Source: JBOFFC01 sp051648405
GTDB taxonomy: Bacteria; Planctomycetota; Planctomycetia; Pirellulales; Lacipirellulaceae
Reading direction: 5' to 3'
Length of the DNA stretch: 26,981 nucleotides
Assembly (NCBI GenBank): GCA_051648405.1
Contig: JBOFFC010000005.1
Span: forward strand, 1-26,981
The position numbers and the translations under genes are program-made. Under the pieces are notes generated by a model that was not told where the DNA came from, did not search any database, and saw only the letters and a program-made list of their open reading frames with translations. Positions 1 to 6,693 of this stretch are shown here, piece by piece (positions within the stretch are counted from its first letter, which is position 1; every line of letters begins with the position of its first letter).

Positions 1-743
1 ACGATCGCCAGGCGGTCGGCGTCGGGGTCTTGGCAGAAGCAGACGTCGGCGCGGGCCTCGGCGACGCGCGACGCCACGCCGGCGAGGTTCTCGGCCGTTG
101 GTTCCGGGGGGTGGGCGAAGAGCCCGTCGGGCCGCTCGCCGAGGACCGCGACGGCGCAGCCGAGGCGCTCGAGGAGCGCCCGGCCGAGGACCGCCCCCGA
201 CCCGTGGTTGGCGTCGAGCACCACGCGGAACGCGCGGGAGCGGATCCGATCGACGTCGATGATCTTAAGCACCCGCTCGAGGTGGACGCTGATCGTGTCG
301 TCGAGCGCCGAGGCGTGGCCGATCGCGTCGTGCACGACGGTCTTCACGTCCCCCGCTAGGTAGCGCTGCTTGACACGTTCCCCCTCGGCCGCGGGGAGGA
401 TCCGCCCGTCGCCGCCGAACAGCTTGAGGCCGTTGTACTCGGCCGGGTTGTGGCTGGCGGAGACCTGCACGGCGCCGACGCACGTTTCGGCGCCCACCAG
501 CACGCCGACGGTAGGCGTCGCGGCGACCCCCGCGTCGAGCGGCTCGAGTCCCGCCGCAGCGAGCGCCGACCGCACGGCATCGACCACCATCGGCCCCGTC
601 GCCCGGCCGTCGCGAGCCAACAGCACGCGGCCGGTCGGCAGGCCGGCGGCGAACGCGCCGATGTACCGCGTGACGATCGAAGGGGTGAGCGACTCGCCGA
701 CCACGCCGCGGAGGCCGGAGACGCTGATCAGGGGCTCGGGCAT
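1..743 (-). CDS. glmM: Phosphohexomutase, probable phosphoglucosamine mutase (3' end outside window)
   Basis: This is the N-terminal 247 residues of an alpha-D-phosphohexomutase, running off the left edge. The family moves a phosphate between C6 and C1 of a hexose phosphate through a phosphoserine; as GlmM it makes glucosamine-1-phosphate for UDP-GlcNAc, cell wall and LPS. The catalytic loop SASHNP is seen at residues 95-100, with Ser97 the expected phosphoserine. The metal loop DPDADR is at 239-244, with Pro where GlmM often has Gly, which is also common in this superfamily. The N-terminal SGLRGVVGE matches the usual 'G.RG..G' start. ATG at 743 is chosen because the family begins a few residues before that motif. 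Phosphomannomutase/phosphoglucomutase activity cannot be excluded without the sugar-binding loop, which lies outside the window. The gene is divergent from apbE. Confidence 0.8.
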   Translation of the reverse strand, partial: MPEPLISVSGLRGVVGESLTPSIVTRYIGAFAAGLPTGRVLLARDGRATGPMVVDAVRSALAAAGLEPLDAGVAATPTVGVLVGAETCVGAVQVSASHNPAEYNGLKLFGGDGRILPAAEGERVKQRYLAGDVKTVVHDAIGHASALDDTISVHLERVLKIIDVDRIRSRAFRVVLDANHGSGAVLGRALLERLGCAVAVLGERPDGLFAHPPEPTAENLAGVASRVAEARADVCFCQDPDADRLAI

Positions 744-870
744 GAGGGAGAGGCTGGAGGTGAGATGCGAGAGGCGAGAAAACGGGAAGCGAAGCGAGGG
801 GGTGGGAGCCGGAAGCGTCCGCGCCCGGAGCCGCGCGGCCGTGGGCAGTGAGCGACGAGCGGGGTCGGGC

Positions 871-876
871 TATAGT
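871..876 (+). promoter_or_regulatory. -10 box of apbE, near-leaderless layout
   Basis: TATAGT stands out in a G+C-rich background and ends six bases before the apbE ATG at 883, so transcription would begin at or beside the start codon. The hexamer 17 bases upstream (GTGAGC, 848-853) is a poor -35. No Shine-Dalgarno sequence precedes the ATG, which fits a leaderless mRNA. Confidence 0.5.
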
Positions 877-882
877 AGCCGC

Positions 883-2028
883 ATGGCGGAGCGAAAACAC
901 AGCCGGCGGGACTTCCTGCGGGGCCGCGCCCTGTTTGGCGCCGCGGCGGGGGCGATCGAGGGGGCGATCGACGCGACGCTCGACCGCGCGCTCGGCGGGA
1001 CCGCGTCGCCGGAGATCGATCGCACCGCCGCCCGGGTCCAGGTGCTCACACGCCGCGCTATGGCCTGCTTGTTCGAATTGCGCTTGATTACCTCGGCCAG
1101 TCGGAACGACGCCGCGGCCGGGATGGCGGCGCTCGACGTCATCGAGCAAGTCGAGAACGAGCTCACCGTCTACCGCGACCACAGCGACTTGGTGGACCTC
1201 AACCGCCGCGCGGCGGCCGAGCCGGTCGCCGTGAGCGGCGAGTTGTACCGCCTGCTCGAACTGTGCGGTCGCCTGTGGAACGAGACCGAAGGTGCGTTCG
1301 ACCCCACCAGCGGCCCGCTGTCGAAGGCCTGGGGCTTCTGGCGGCGCGAGGGGCGCCTCCCCGACGGGGCCGAGCGCGCCGCGGCGCTCGCGCACGTCGG
1401 GTGGACTTCGGTGGCGCTCGACGCCGCCGATCGGACGGTGCGGTTCCTCCGCGAGGGGGTCGAGCTCAACGCCAACAGCTTCGGCAAGGGGCACGCCCTC
1501 GACCGCGCCGCGAAGGGGCTTGCCGCCGCCGGCGTCCCCGCGTGGCTCGCGCACGGGGGGAGCAGCTCGCTGCTCGCCTACGGCCACAACCCGCTGCGCG
1601 ACCACGAGGCCGAGGCGCCCGCCGCGCGCGACAAACGGGGGTGGATCGCCGGGCTTCGCGACCCGCAGGCGCCCGAGCGACGGCTCGCGGAAGTCGTCCT
1701 CTGGAACGAGTCGCTCGGCACCTCGGGCCAGGGGACGCAGTTCTTCGAGCACGAGGGGCGGCGCTACGGCCACCTGATCGACCCGCGGAGCGGCTGGCCC
1801 GCCGAGGGACTCTACTCGGCGACCGCAATCGCGCCGACCGGCGTCGAGGCCGACGCGCTCTCGACGGCGCTCTACGTCTTGGGGGTCGAGGGGACGGCCG
1901 AGTTCTGCCAGCGTCGGCCCGACGTGCGGGCGCTGCTGCTCGCCCCCGCCAGCGAGCCGGGGGGCCCGACGGTGGTCCACGCTTTCAACCTGTCGCCCGA
2001 GGACTGGTCGCCCTCGGAGGCCGTTTAG
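883..2028 (+). CDS. apbE: FAD:protein FMN transferase (ApbE family), Tat-exported
   Basis: The 381-residue protein belongs to the ApbE family, which attaches FMN covalently to Thr/Ser of exported flavoproteins using FAD and Mg2+. It opens with a twin-arginine motif (SRRDFLRG, residues 7-14), so it should leave the cytoplasm folded. Family blocks follow in order: TVYRDHSDLVDLN (95-107), GAFDPTSGPLSKAWGF (137-152), LNANSFGKGHALDRAA (195-210), GGSSSLLAYG (225-234), SLGTSGQGTQF with HLIDPRSGWP (277-306) and VEADALSTALYVLG (321-334), whose Asp is the expected metal ligand. The usual 'GGIAKG' loop is replaced by NANSFGKG, so this is a divergent subfamily. ATG 883 is chosen because it directly precedes the Tat signal; the frame is open further upstream, but that stretch overlaps the divergent mutase gene. 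No obvious flavoprotein substrate is encoded nearby. Confidence 0.88.
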   Translation: MAERKHSRRDFLRGRALFGAAAGAIEGAIDATLDRALGGTASPEIDRTAARVQVLTRRAMACLFELRLITSASRNDAAAGMAALDVIEQVENELTVYRDHSDLVDLNRRAAAEPVAVSGELYRLLELCGRLWNETEGAFDPTSGPLSKAWGFWRREGRLPDGAERAAALAHVGWTSVALDAADRTVRFLREGVELNANSFGKGHALDRAAKGLAAAGVPAWLAHGGSSSLLAYGHNPLRDHEAEAPAARDKRGWIAGLRDPQAPERRLAEVVLWNESLGTSGQGTQFFEHEGRRYGHLIDPRSGWPAEGLYSATAIAPTGVEADALSTALYVLGVEGTAEFCQRRPDVRALLLAPASEPGGPTVVHAFNLSPEDWSPSEAV

Positions 2029-2070
2029 CGGCCGCTCTGGCGGGTGGTACTGGCATCCGGCCTGGGTCGC

Positions 2071-2076
2071 TATACT
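2071..2076 (+). promoter_or_regulatory. -10 box upstream of the DedA gene
   Basis: TATACT preceded by GC matches a sigma-70-type -10 hexamer. It lies 43 bases after the apbE stop and about 127 bases before the DedA ATG, giving a 5' leader of roughly 120 bases. The leader contains a small GCCTCC/GGAGGC hairpin (2145-2161) and a run of nine C (2170-2178). No good -35 is seen at 16-18 bases. Confidence 0.35.
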
Positions 2077-2203
2077 GCGCGGCTGCCCGCTCCAGGCGCG
2101 GACGGGGCAGGGGTGTGCCCAACTCAAGGTCCCCCTCCCTTAGCGCCTCCACCAAGGAGGCACGGCGGGCCCCCCCCCGAACACCTGCGGCGCAACGCCG
2201 CTC

Positions 2204-3022
2204 ATGCCCAGCGTGCTCGACTTCCTGTCCCTCCTGTTCGACAACCTCAGCTACGTCGGGATCATCGCGTTCCTCGCCCTCTGCGGGTGCGGGGTCCCGA
2301 TTCCCGAGGAAGTGGCGCTGGTGCTCGCCGGCGTGCTGAGCTCGAACGGCCAGCTCGACCCCTGGCTGGCGTTCGGGTCGTGCATCGTCGGGGCCCTGCT
2401 GGGGGACTCGATCATGTACGCGATCGGGCGCCACTTCGGGCACGGTTGGCTGACCAAGCACCCGACCATCGCGCGGTTCATCGACGCCGACAAAGAAGAA
2501 CGGTTCGAAGCGGCGGTCAAGCAGCACGGCTTCAAGATGCTGCTGCTGACACGCTTCCTGGTGGGGGTCCGCGGCCCGGTCTACTACGCGGCTGGCTCGG
2601 CCAAGGTGCCTTACTTCCGATTCCTGCTGTGGGACATGGTGAGCGCGACGCTGGTCGTCGGCATCGTGTTCTGGCTGGCGTTCAAGTTCGGCAGCGGGAT
2701 CACCAAGCTGGTTCGCGTGTCCGAGATCACGCTGACAGTGCTCGTGCTGGGCCTGGCGCTCGCCGGGGCGTTCTTCCTGTACAAGCAGCAGACCAAGCGG
2801 ATGGCGGCGGCGCTCGAGGACCTGACCGAAAAGGGAGAAGCCGAGGGGGGGGACGCCACGCCGGCTGGCTCGGCGACCGACGACGGCCCGACTTCGCTCG
2901 CCGACGCCGCCGACAGCGGCCTCGGCCACGGCTCGTTCGCGCACGGGGGGCTCAACGGCCACGAGGCGGGCGAGCGGAAAGACGCCGACGCGCTGGCCGA
3001 GAGCCCTCGCAAGCCCGAATAG
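2204..3022 (+). CDS. DedA family (VTT domain) inner-membrane protein
   Basis: The 272-residue polytopic membrane protein is of the DedA/SNARE-associated type, a family linked to lipid-carrier recycling and membrane homeostasis. Seen features are the PIPEEVALVLAGVL block (about 32-45), GDSIMYAIGRHFG (about 67-79) and TRFLVGVRGPVYYAAG (about 113-128), with several hydrophobic helices up to about residue 195. The last 75 residues form a charged Gly/Ala/Asp-rich tail that should be cytosolic and disordered. The ATG at 2204 fits the family's short N-terminus, though no clear Shine-Dalgarno precedes it. The gene follows apbE on the same strand but has its own -10 box, and a strong terminator follows it. 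Substrate is not deducible; some DedA homologues flip undecaprenyl phosphate or phospholipid. Confidence 0.85.
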   Translation: MPSVLDFLSLLFDNLSYVGIIAFLALCGCGVPIPEEVALVLAGVLSSNGQLDPWLAFGSCIVGALLGDSIMYAIGRHFGHGWLTKHPTIARFIDADKEERFEAAVKQHGFKMLLLTRFLVGVRGPVYYAAGSAKVPYFRFLLWDMVSATLVVGIVFWLAFKFGSGITKLVRVSEITLTVLVLGLALAGAFFLYKQQTKRMAAALEDLTEKGEAEGGDATPAGSATDDGPTSLADAADSGLGHGSFAHGGLNGHEAGERKDADALAESPRKPE

Positions 3023-3048
3023 CCTCGCGTCCAGCGGCCCACAAACGG

Positions 3049-3090
3049 CGATTGCCGCCCCCGGACAGAGGAGTCCGGAGGCGGCAATCG
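3049..3090. terminator. Bidirectional stem-loop terminator between convergent genes
   Basis: An almost perfect long hairpin: an 11-bp outer arm (3049-3059 with 3080-3090), one mismatched pair (C3060/A3079), a 6-bp inner arm CCGGAC/GTCCGG and the loop AGAGGA. It is followed on the plus strand by TTGATCTTTC and on the minus strand by a weaker T-containing tail. It sits 26 bases after the DedA stop and 78 bases beyond the end of the convergent cysteine-rich gene, so it can serve both. Confidence 0.8.
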
Positions 3091-3168
3091 TTGATCTTTC
3101 GCGTCGCCACCTTGGGGGGGACTCGCCTTGGACTGGCGAAGGCCCGCGGGGCGTGTCGCGGAGCGAGC

Positions 3169-3687
3169 TCAGCAGCCGCAGCTCGGGGCAGCCTCGCAGC
3201 CGCACGAGACTTCCTCGACGCAGCAGTCGCAACCACAGGCCGGGGCGCAGCAGCCGCGCTGGAACAGGCCCTTCAGGCCGTCCAGGATGCGGCAGCGACG
3301 CGGGGCGCAGCACGGGTCGCAGCACGCCGGCTCGCAGCAGGCCGGAGCGGCTTCGCAGCAAGGAGCGGCTTCGCAGCTGGGCTCAGCGGCGCAGCACGAA
3401 GGCTCCTCGACGCAGCACGACGGCTCAGCAGCGCAGCACGGGTCGCAGCACGCCGTCTCGCAGCACGAGTGGCGGTGGAACATGCCCTTCAGGCCGCTCA
3501 ACAGGCCGCACTTGGGGGCGCAGCACGGGTCGCAGCAGACGGGCTCGCAGCACACCGGCTCGCAGCAGCTGTCGCAGCCACCGCCACAACCACCGAGCAG
3601 GCCAAAGCCGAACGCCTTGGCGTCCGACGCACCGAACACCAGGGCGGCGCCCAAACAGAGCGACGCAACAGCAGCACGAACATTCAT
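3169..3687 (-). CDS. Secreted cysteine-rich repeat protein, unknown function
   Basis: The 172-residue protein has a clear Sec signal peptide (residues 1-25, ending SDAKA) and a mature part of about 147 residues in which I count 41 cysteines, about 28%. Cysteines come mostly as CC pairs in short units such as CCEP, CCDPCCAP and EPSCC, alternating with Glu/Pro/Ala. The chain looks duplicated: CDPCCAPKCGLLSGLKGMFHR in the first half corresponds to CDPCCAPRRCRILDGLKGLFQR in the second, each followed by another Cys-rich block. ATG 3687 is supported by AGGAG seven bases upstream. I know no named family for it. Planctomycete cell walls are known to be proteinaceous and cysteine-rich, so a disulfide-linked envelope component is a plausible inference; metal binding is the main alternative. 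Confidence 0.85.
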   Translation of the reverse strand: MNVRAAVASLCLGAALVFGASDAKAFGFGLLGGCGGGCDSCCEPVCCEPVCCDPCCAPKCGLLSGLKGMFHRHSCCETACCDPCCAAEPSCCVEEPSCCAAEPSCEAAPCCEAAPACCEPACCDPCCAPRRCRILDGLKGLFQRGCCAPACGCDCCVEEVSCGCEAAPSCGC

Positions 3688-3780
3688 TGCAAATCTCCTA
3701 ACGAAACGGGGGGAGTGGTACACGGGACCGAGCCGGGTCGTAGTTCCCGCGGCCGTCCGCCGGGCGGCCCACCGCCGGCG

Positions 3781-3841
3781 AGCGACTGGCGAACGCGACC
3801 GGCGCGGGTTGTTCTCGCGCCGTGTCGATTCACCAGTCGCT
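3781..3841 (-). promoter_or_regulatory. Long stem-loop in the leader of the cysteine-rich gene
   Basis: A 61-base imperfect inverted repeat: the outer 9 bp AGCGACTGG/CCAGTCGCT (3781-3789 with 3833-3841), then CGAC/GTCG (3796-3799 with 3824-3827) and GGCGCG/CGCGCC (3801-3806 with 3816-3821) around a 9-base loop. It lies about 95 bases upstream of the cysteine-rich ATG and 98 bases after the response-regulator stop. It could be a cis-acting leader structure or a terminator for the regulator gene; no U-tract follows it. Confidence 0.45.
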
Positions 3842-3878
3842 ATCGGCGACCCAGCCCCCCCACCTTCGCTGCGCCGCA

Positions 3879-3884
3879 AGTATT
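3879..3884 (-). promoter_or_regulatory. Possible -10 box for the cysteine-rich gene
   Basis: Reading minus, AATACT occurs inside GGCAATACTTGC, similar to the GGCAATATACTTGC box found near 8112-8124 on the plus strand. It would give a leader of about 190 bases that includes the 3781-3841 stem-loop. No convincing -35 is visible. Confidence 0.3.
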
Positions 3885-3938
3885 GCCAGCACTTTCTCCC
3901 GGTTCGCGGCGCCGGCGCGAGTTGTGCCGGATGCGCGC

Positions 3939-4385
3939 TCAAACCGTGGCTACCTCGGGCTCGGACGTCCGCCGCCGGTTCAAGTCGGCCAGCGACTTCC
4001 ACCACCGCTCGTTTCGTGAGAACGCGCTGTCGATGGCGTCGAGCAGCACCCGCTCGTCGGACACGGGCTTGAACAGACACGCCTCGGCCCCCTGACGCAT
4101 CGCTTCGAGAACCGTGGTCTCGTTTACCAGACCGGTGAGCATGATCACCTGGATCCCCGCGTCGTACGCCTTGATGTCGCTCAGCAGGTGCAGGCCGCTG
4201 CGGTGCGGCATGTGGATGTCGAGCAGCACGATTCGGTGCTGTCCACGCACCAGGGCGGACATCGCCGTCAGCGGGTCGTTGACCGCTTCCGACTCGTAGC
4301 CCGCGCCGCGGAGTTGCTCGGCGATGATCCGCGTGATCAGCGGGTCGTCGTCCACATGCAGGACAGTCTTGCGGTTCATGAACAT
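3939..4385 (-). CDS. Single-domain response regulator (receiver domain)
   Basis: The 148-residue protein is a stand-alone CheY-like receiver domain with no DNA-binding or enzyme domain. Acidic cluster Asp12-Asp14, phosphoacceptor Asp56 in VLLDIHMP, the switch Thr84 in VIMLTG and Lys106 in LFKP are all present, so it should be phosphorylatable. A short charged C-terminal extension of about 25 residues (RNERWWKSLADLNRRR...) is unusual for CheY and may be an interaction segment. The start is either ATG 4385, with AAGG nearby, or ATG 4379 two codons in. No cognate histidine kinase lies in the window; fliM is about 5 kb away, so a chemotaxis link is possible but unsupported. The gene is upstream of the cysteine-rich gene on the same strand, separated by 251 bases. 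Confidence 0.85.
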   Translation of the reverse strand: MFMNRKTVLHVDDDPLITRIIAEQLRGAGYESEAVNDPLTAMSALVRGQHRIVLLDIHMPHRSGLHLLSDIKAYDAGIQVIMLTGLVNETTVLEAMRQGAEACLFKPVSDERVLLDAIDSAFSRNERWWKSLADLNRRRTSEPEVATV

Positions 4386-4681
4386 TGCAGGGGGCCTTGC
4401 TTACTCGGGGATTCACGGCGACCTGCCACGGAAGGGTCTACGCCGCGCGTCGTGCGTCGCGGGGGGCCGCTTCGGGGCAACGCAAAAGCATGGGACGCAC
4501 GGCCGCAACGTGCCTGCGCGGAAAGCCGCTTCTGCGGCAACCCACGGAGCCGGATTGTGCCGGGCAGCCAAGGGGGAAACGCCCCAGCGTGCGGGGCGAG
4601 GGTGCGCAAGGCGACGGCTAGGTCAACTTTGCCGAGCTTCATGACCTCGGCGTGATCGACCGCGACCACCCCGGTAGCCAG
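4386..4681. other. Gene-poor spacer between serS and the response regulator
   Basis: About 296 bases with no coding region I can support. A 97-codon minus-strand open frame spans it, but its composition is arginine/proline-rich like other chance frames in this G+C-rich DNA. Reading minus, a small hairpin GCCGC-AGAA-GCGGC followed by TTT (4522-4538) may be a weak terminator for serS. No RNA gene was recognised. Confidence 0.5.
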
Positions 4682-6022
4682 CTAGCCGGCGGGCGAGGCA
4701 GCAACGGCGTGGTGGTCCGTGTCCTCCACGGCGTCAGAATCGTTCAGCGCGCCGATGCGGTCCTTGCCGACGAACGGCCGCAGCACCTCGGGGACCGTGA
4801 TCGAGCCGTCGGCTTGCTGGTAGTTCTCGAAGATCGCGATCAGCGCGCGGCTGCACGCCACGGCGGTGCCGTTGAGCGTGTGGACGAAGTGGGTCCCCTT
4901 CTCTCCCTTGCGCTTGTAGCGCACGTCGAGTCGCCGTGACTGGTAGTCGGTGCAGTTGCTGGTGCTGGTGACCTCGCCGAACTCGCCCCCCGTCCCGCGG
5001 CCGGGCATCCAGGCCTCGAGGTCGTACTTGCGGTACGCCGGGCCCCCGAGGTCCCCCGACGCGATGTCGAGCACGCGGAACGGGATCCCCAGGCCGTTGA
5101 AGATCTCGCACTCCAGCGCGCAAAACTCCTCGAGCGTGGCGTCGCTTTGATCGGGGGTGGTGAAGGCGAACATCTCGACCTTCGTGAACTGGTGGACGCG
5201 GTACAGGCCGCGGCTCGCGCGGCCGGCGGCGCCCGCCTCGGTGCGGAAGCAATGGCTGATGCCGCACAGCTTGATCGGGAGTTGCTCTTCCTCGACTACC
5301 TGCCCGGCGTACAGGCCACCGAGCGTGATCTCGGCCGTCGCCACCAGGTTCAGGTCGTGGTTCTCGACGCTGTAGATCTGCGTCTCGGGCCCGCGGGGGA
5401 TGAAGCCGACCCCCTGCAGGATCTCGCCCCGCGCGAGGTCGGGGGTCGTCATCGGCGTGAAGCCGCGCTTCATCAGCAGGTTCACCACGTAGTGCTGCAG
5501 CGCGAGCTCGAGCAGCACCCCCTCGTTCTTGAGGAAGTAGAAGCCGTGCCCCGATACGCGGGCCCCCCCCTCGAAATCGACCAGTTCGTGCTGCGCGGCG
5601 AGCTCGACGTGGTCCTGCACCGGGAAGGCGAACTTGCGGGCCTGCGCCGACCCGCGCCGCACCTCGCGGCTCGCCGTCTCGTCGCCGGTCGGGGCGTCGG
5701 CGTGGGTCATGTTCGGCATGCTGCGGAGGATCGCGTCGGCCTCGGCCCCCAGGCGATCGACTTCCGCCTGACGGGCGTCCTTCTCGGCCCGCAGCGAGCG
5801 CCCTTCTTCCTTGATGCGCTCGCGCTCGGCGTCGTCCTTCGCCTTGCCGATCCCCTTGCTGACCTCGTTCCCGCGGCGGGCGAGGTCCTCGACCTCCTGC
5901 TGCACCGCGCGTCGCTTCGTCTCGAGCTCGACGAATCGCCCGACATCGACGCGCACGCCGCGGCGGTCGCAGTTCTTCTGAACGAGCGGGGCGTTCTCGA
6001 GGACGAAACGGTTGTCGAGCAT
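4682..6022 (-). CDS. serS: Seryl-tRNA synthetase
   Basis: Cytosolic class II aminoacyl-tRNA synthetase that charges tRNA-Ser (and tRNA-Sec where present) with serine. At 446 residues it has normal bacterial length. The N-terminal arm is a coiled coil of alternating Glu/Lys/Arg helices (about 30-100). The catalytic domain shows TAEITLGGLY (229-238), class II motif 2 in FRTEAGAAGRASRGLYRVHQF (259-279) and motif 3 LNGTAVACSRALIAIFENYQ (383-402). ATG 6022 is chosen because MLDNRFVLENAP matches the family's usual 'MLD...' beginning; the frame is open 16 codons further but with unlikely sequence. No Shine-Dalgarno is seen. The gene lies 44 bases after the atypical membrane-protein gene on the same strand. 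Confidence 0.95.
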   Translation of the reverse strand: MLDNRFVLENAPLVQKNCDRRGVRVDVGRFVELETKRRAVQQEVEDLARRGNEVSKGIGKAKDDAERERIKEEGRSLRAEKDARQAEVDRLGAEADAILRSMPNMTHADAPTGDETASREVRRGSAQARKFAFPVQDHVELAAQHELVDFEGGARVSGHGFYFLKNEGVLLELALQHYVVNLLMKRGFTPMTTPDLARGEILQGVGFIPRGPETQIYSVENHDLNLVATAEITLGGLYAGQVVEEEQLPIKLCGISHCFRTEAGAAGRASRGLYRVHQFTKVEMFAFTTPDQSDATLEEFCALECEIFNGLGIPFRVLDIASGDLGGPAYRKYDLEAWMPGRGTGGEFGEVTSTSNCTDYQSRRLDVRYKRKGEKGTHFVHTLNGTAVACSRALIAIFENYQQADGSITVPEVLRPFVGKDRIGALNDSDAVEDTDHHAVAASPAG

Positions 6023-6066
6023 TGACGTGTTAGCGCAGGAGGAGCGAGGTGATGGGCGCCACTGAT

Positions 6067-6693
6067 TCACACTACTTCGTTCTCATGAGCGAAATCGTAG
6101 TACTCGCTCCATGCTTTATTTGGCCGTTGCTTCGCGCCACCATTGTGCCAAGCAATTGCTTTTGCCAAGGGATCCACCTTGCCGTGGTACAGTCGCAGCG
6201 CTGGCGCGAGCAACTCGGTTACGACCGCTCGATCAATCATGTGCGTGCGGTAGAGATAGGCGAAATCATCCAGCCAGTTGAGGTAGGTGATCACGGCCTC
6301 GCGAAGTCTTCGGCATCGCTCGTCGGAATCAACTGCGATGCGCTTCTTGTCGACGGCTGCTAATGAAAGTGGGTCGTGCTCATTCCACAAATCCCCAAAC
6401 TCACTTGATTCCATCGCCGATCGCAGGCCGCTGGTGATAGACGTCCATTCGTGCGTGAATTGTGCCGAGTACTGTTTTCTTCGCCATTCGTACTCACGCC
6501 TCTCCTGATCATTTCGCTGGACCAAGACGTACGTTGCTGAGTAGAAACCAAGTATGGAGACCAAGAGCTGCCAGAAGTCTAGTTTATCTAGCTTGTCAAA
6601 TAGAACTCCGGCGCAGACTACGCCCCCGACCGCCGCAGCAACGATCGCGACATGCCAAAGTCGGTTTGTGCCAACGAATCTACGACCTGACAT
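6067..6693 (-). CDS. Putative membrane protein of unknown function, lower G+C than neighbours
   Basis: The 208-residue protein has two hydrophobic segments near the N-terminus (about residues 11-32 and 38-58) followed by a charged, helical cytosolic part rich in Arg, Glu and Trp (HEWTSITSGLRSAMES, LREAVITYLNWLDDFAYLY). The layout recalls DUF4760-type proteins, but I cannot confirm that. ATG 6693 overlaps the last 14 bases of the upstream M20 peptidase gene, so translation may be coupled. By eye the gene is roughly half G+C, clearly below the flanking genes, and uses many A/T-ending codons, which suggests recent acquisition between the peptidase gene and serS. No mobile-element remnants were seen beside it. 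Function unknown. Confidence 0.75.
   Translation of the reverse strand: MSGRRFVGTNRLWHVAIVAAAVGGVVCAGVLFDKLDKLDFWQLLVSILGFYSATYVLVQRNDQERREYEWRRKQYSAQFTHEWTSITSGLRSAMESSEFGDLWNEHDPLSLAAVDKKRIAVDSDERCRRLREAVITYLNWLDDFAYLYRTHMIDRAVVTELLAPALRLYHGKVDPLAKAIAWHNGGAKQRPNKAWSEYYDFAHENEVV

Noticed and set aside
265..2127. A 620-codon open frame on the minus strand across apbE and glmM
   Set aside because: It has no family signature, crosses two recognisable genes in the wrong frame and is low in complexity.
2170..2178. Run of nine C just before the DedA start, as a phase-variable tract
   Set aside because: It lies in the leader, not in the coding frame or between promoter elements, and short G/C runs are frequent in this genome.
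3128..4072. Plus-strand Gln/Ser/Thr-rich repeat protein opposite the cysteine-rich gene
   Set aside because: It is the antisense reading of the CC-repeat codons. The minus-strand frame has a signal peptide and a Shine-Dalgarno sequence, and this one has neither.
4376..4669. A 97-codon minus-strand frame after serS
   Set aside because: No motif, no ribosome-binding site, and it overlaps the response-regulator start. It could be real but nothing supports it.
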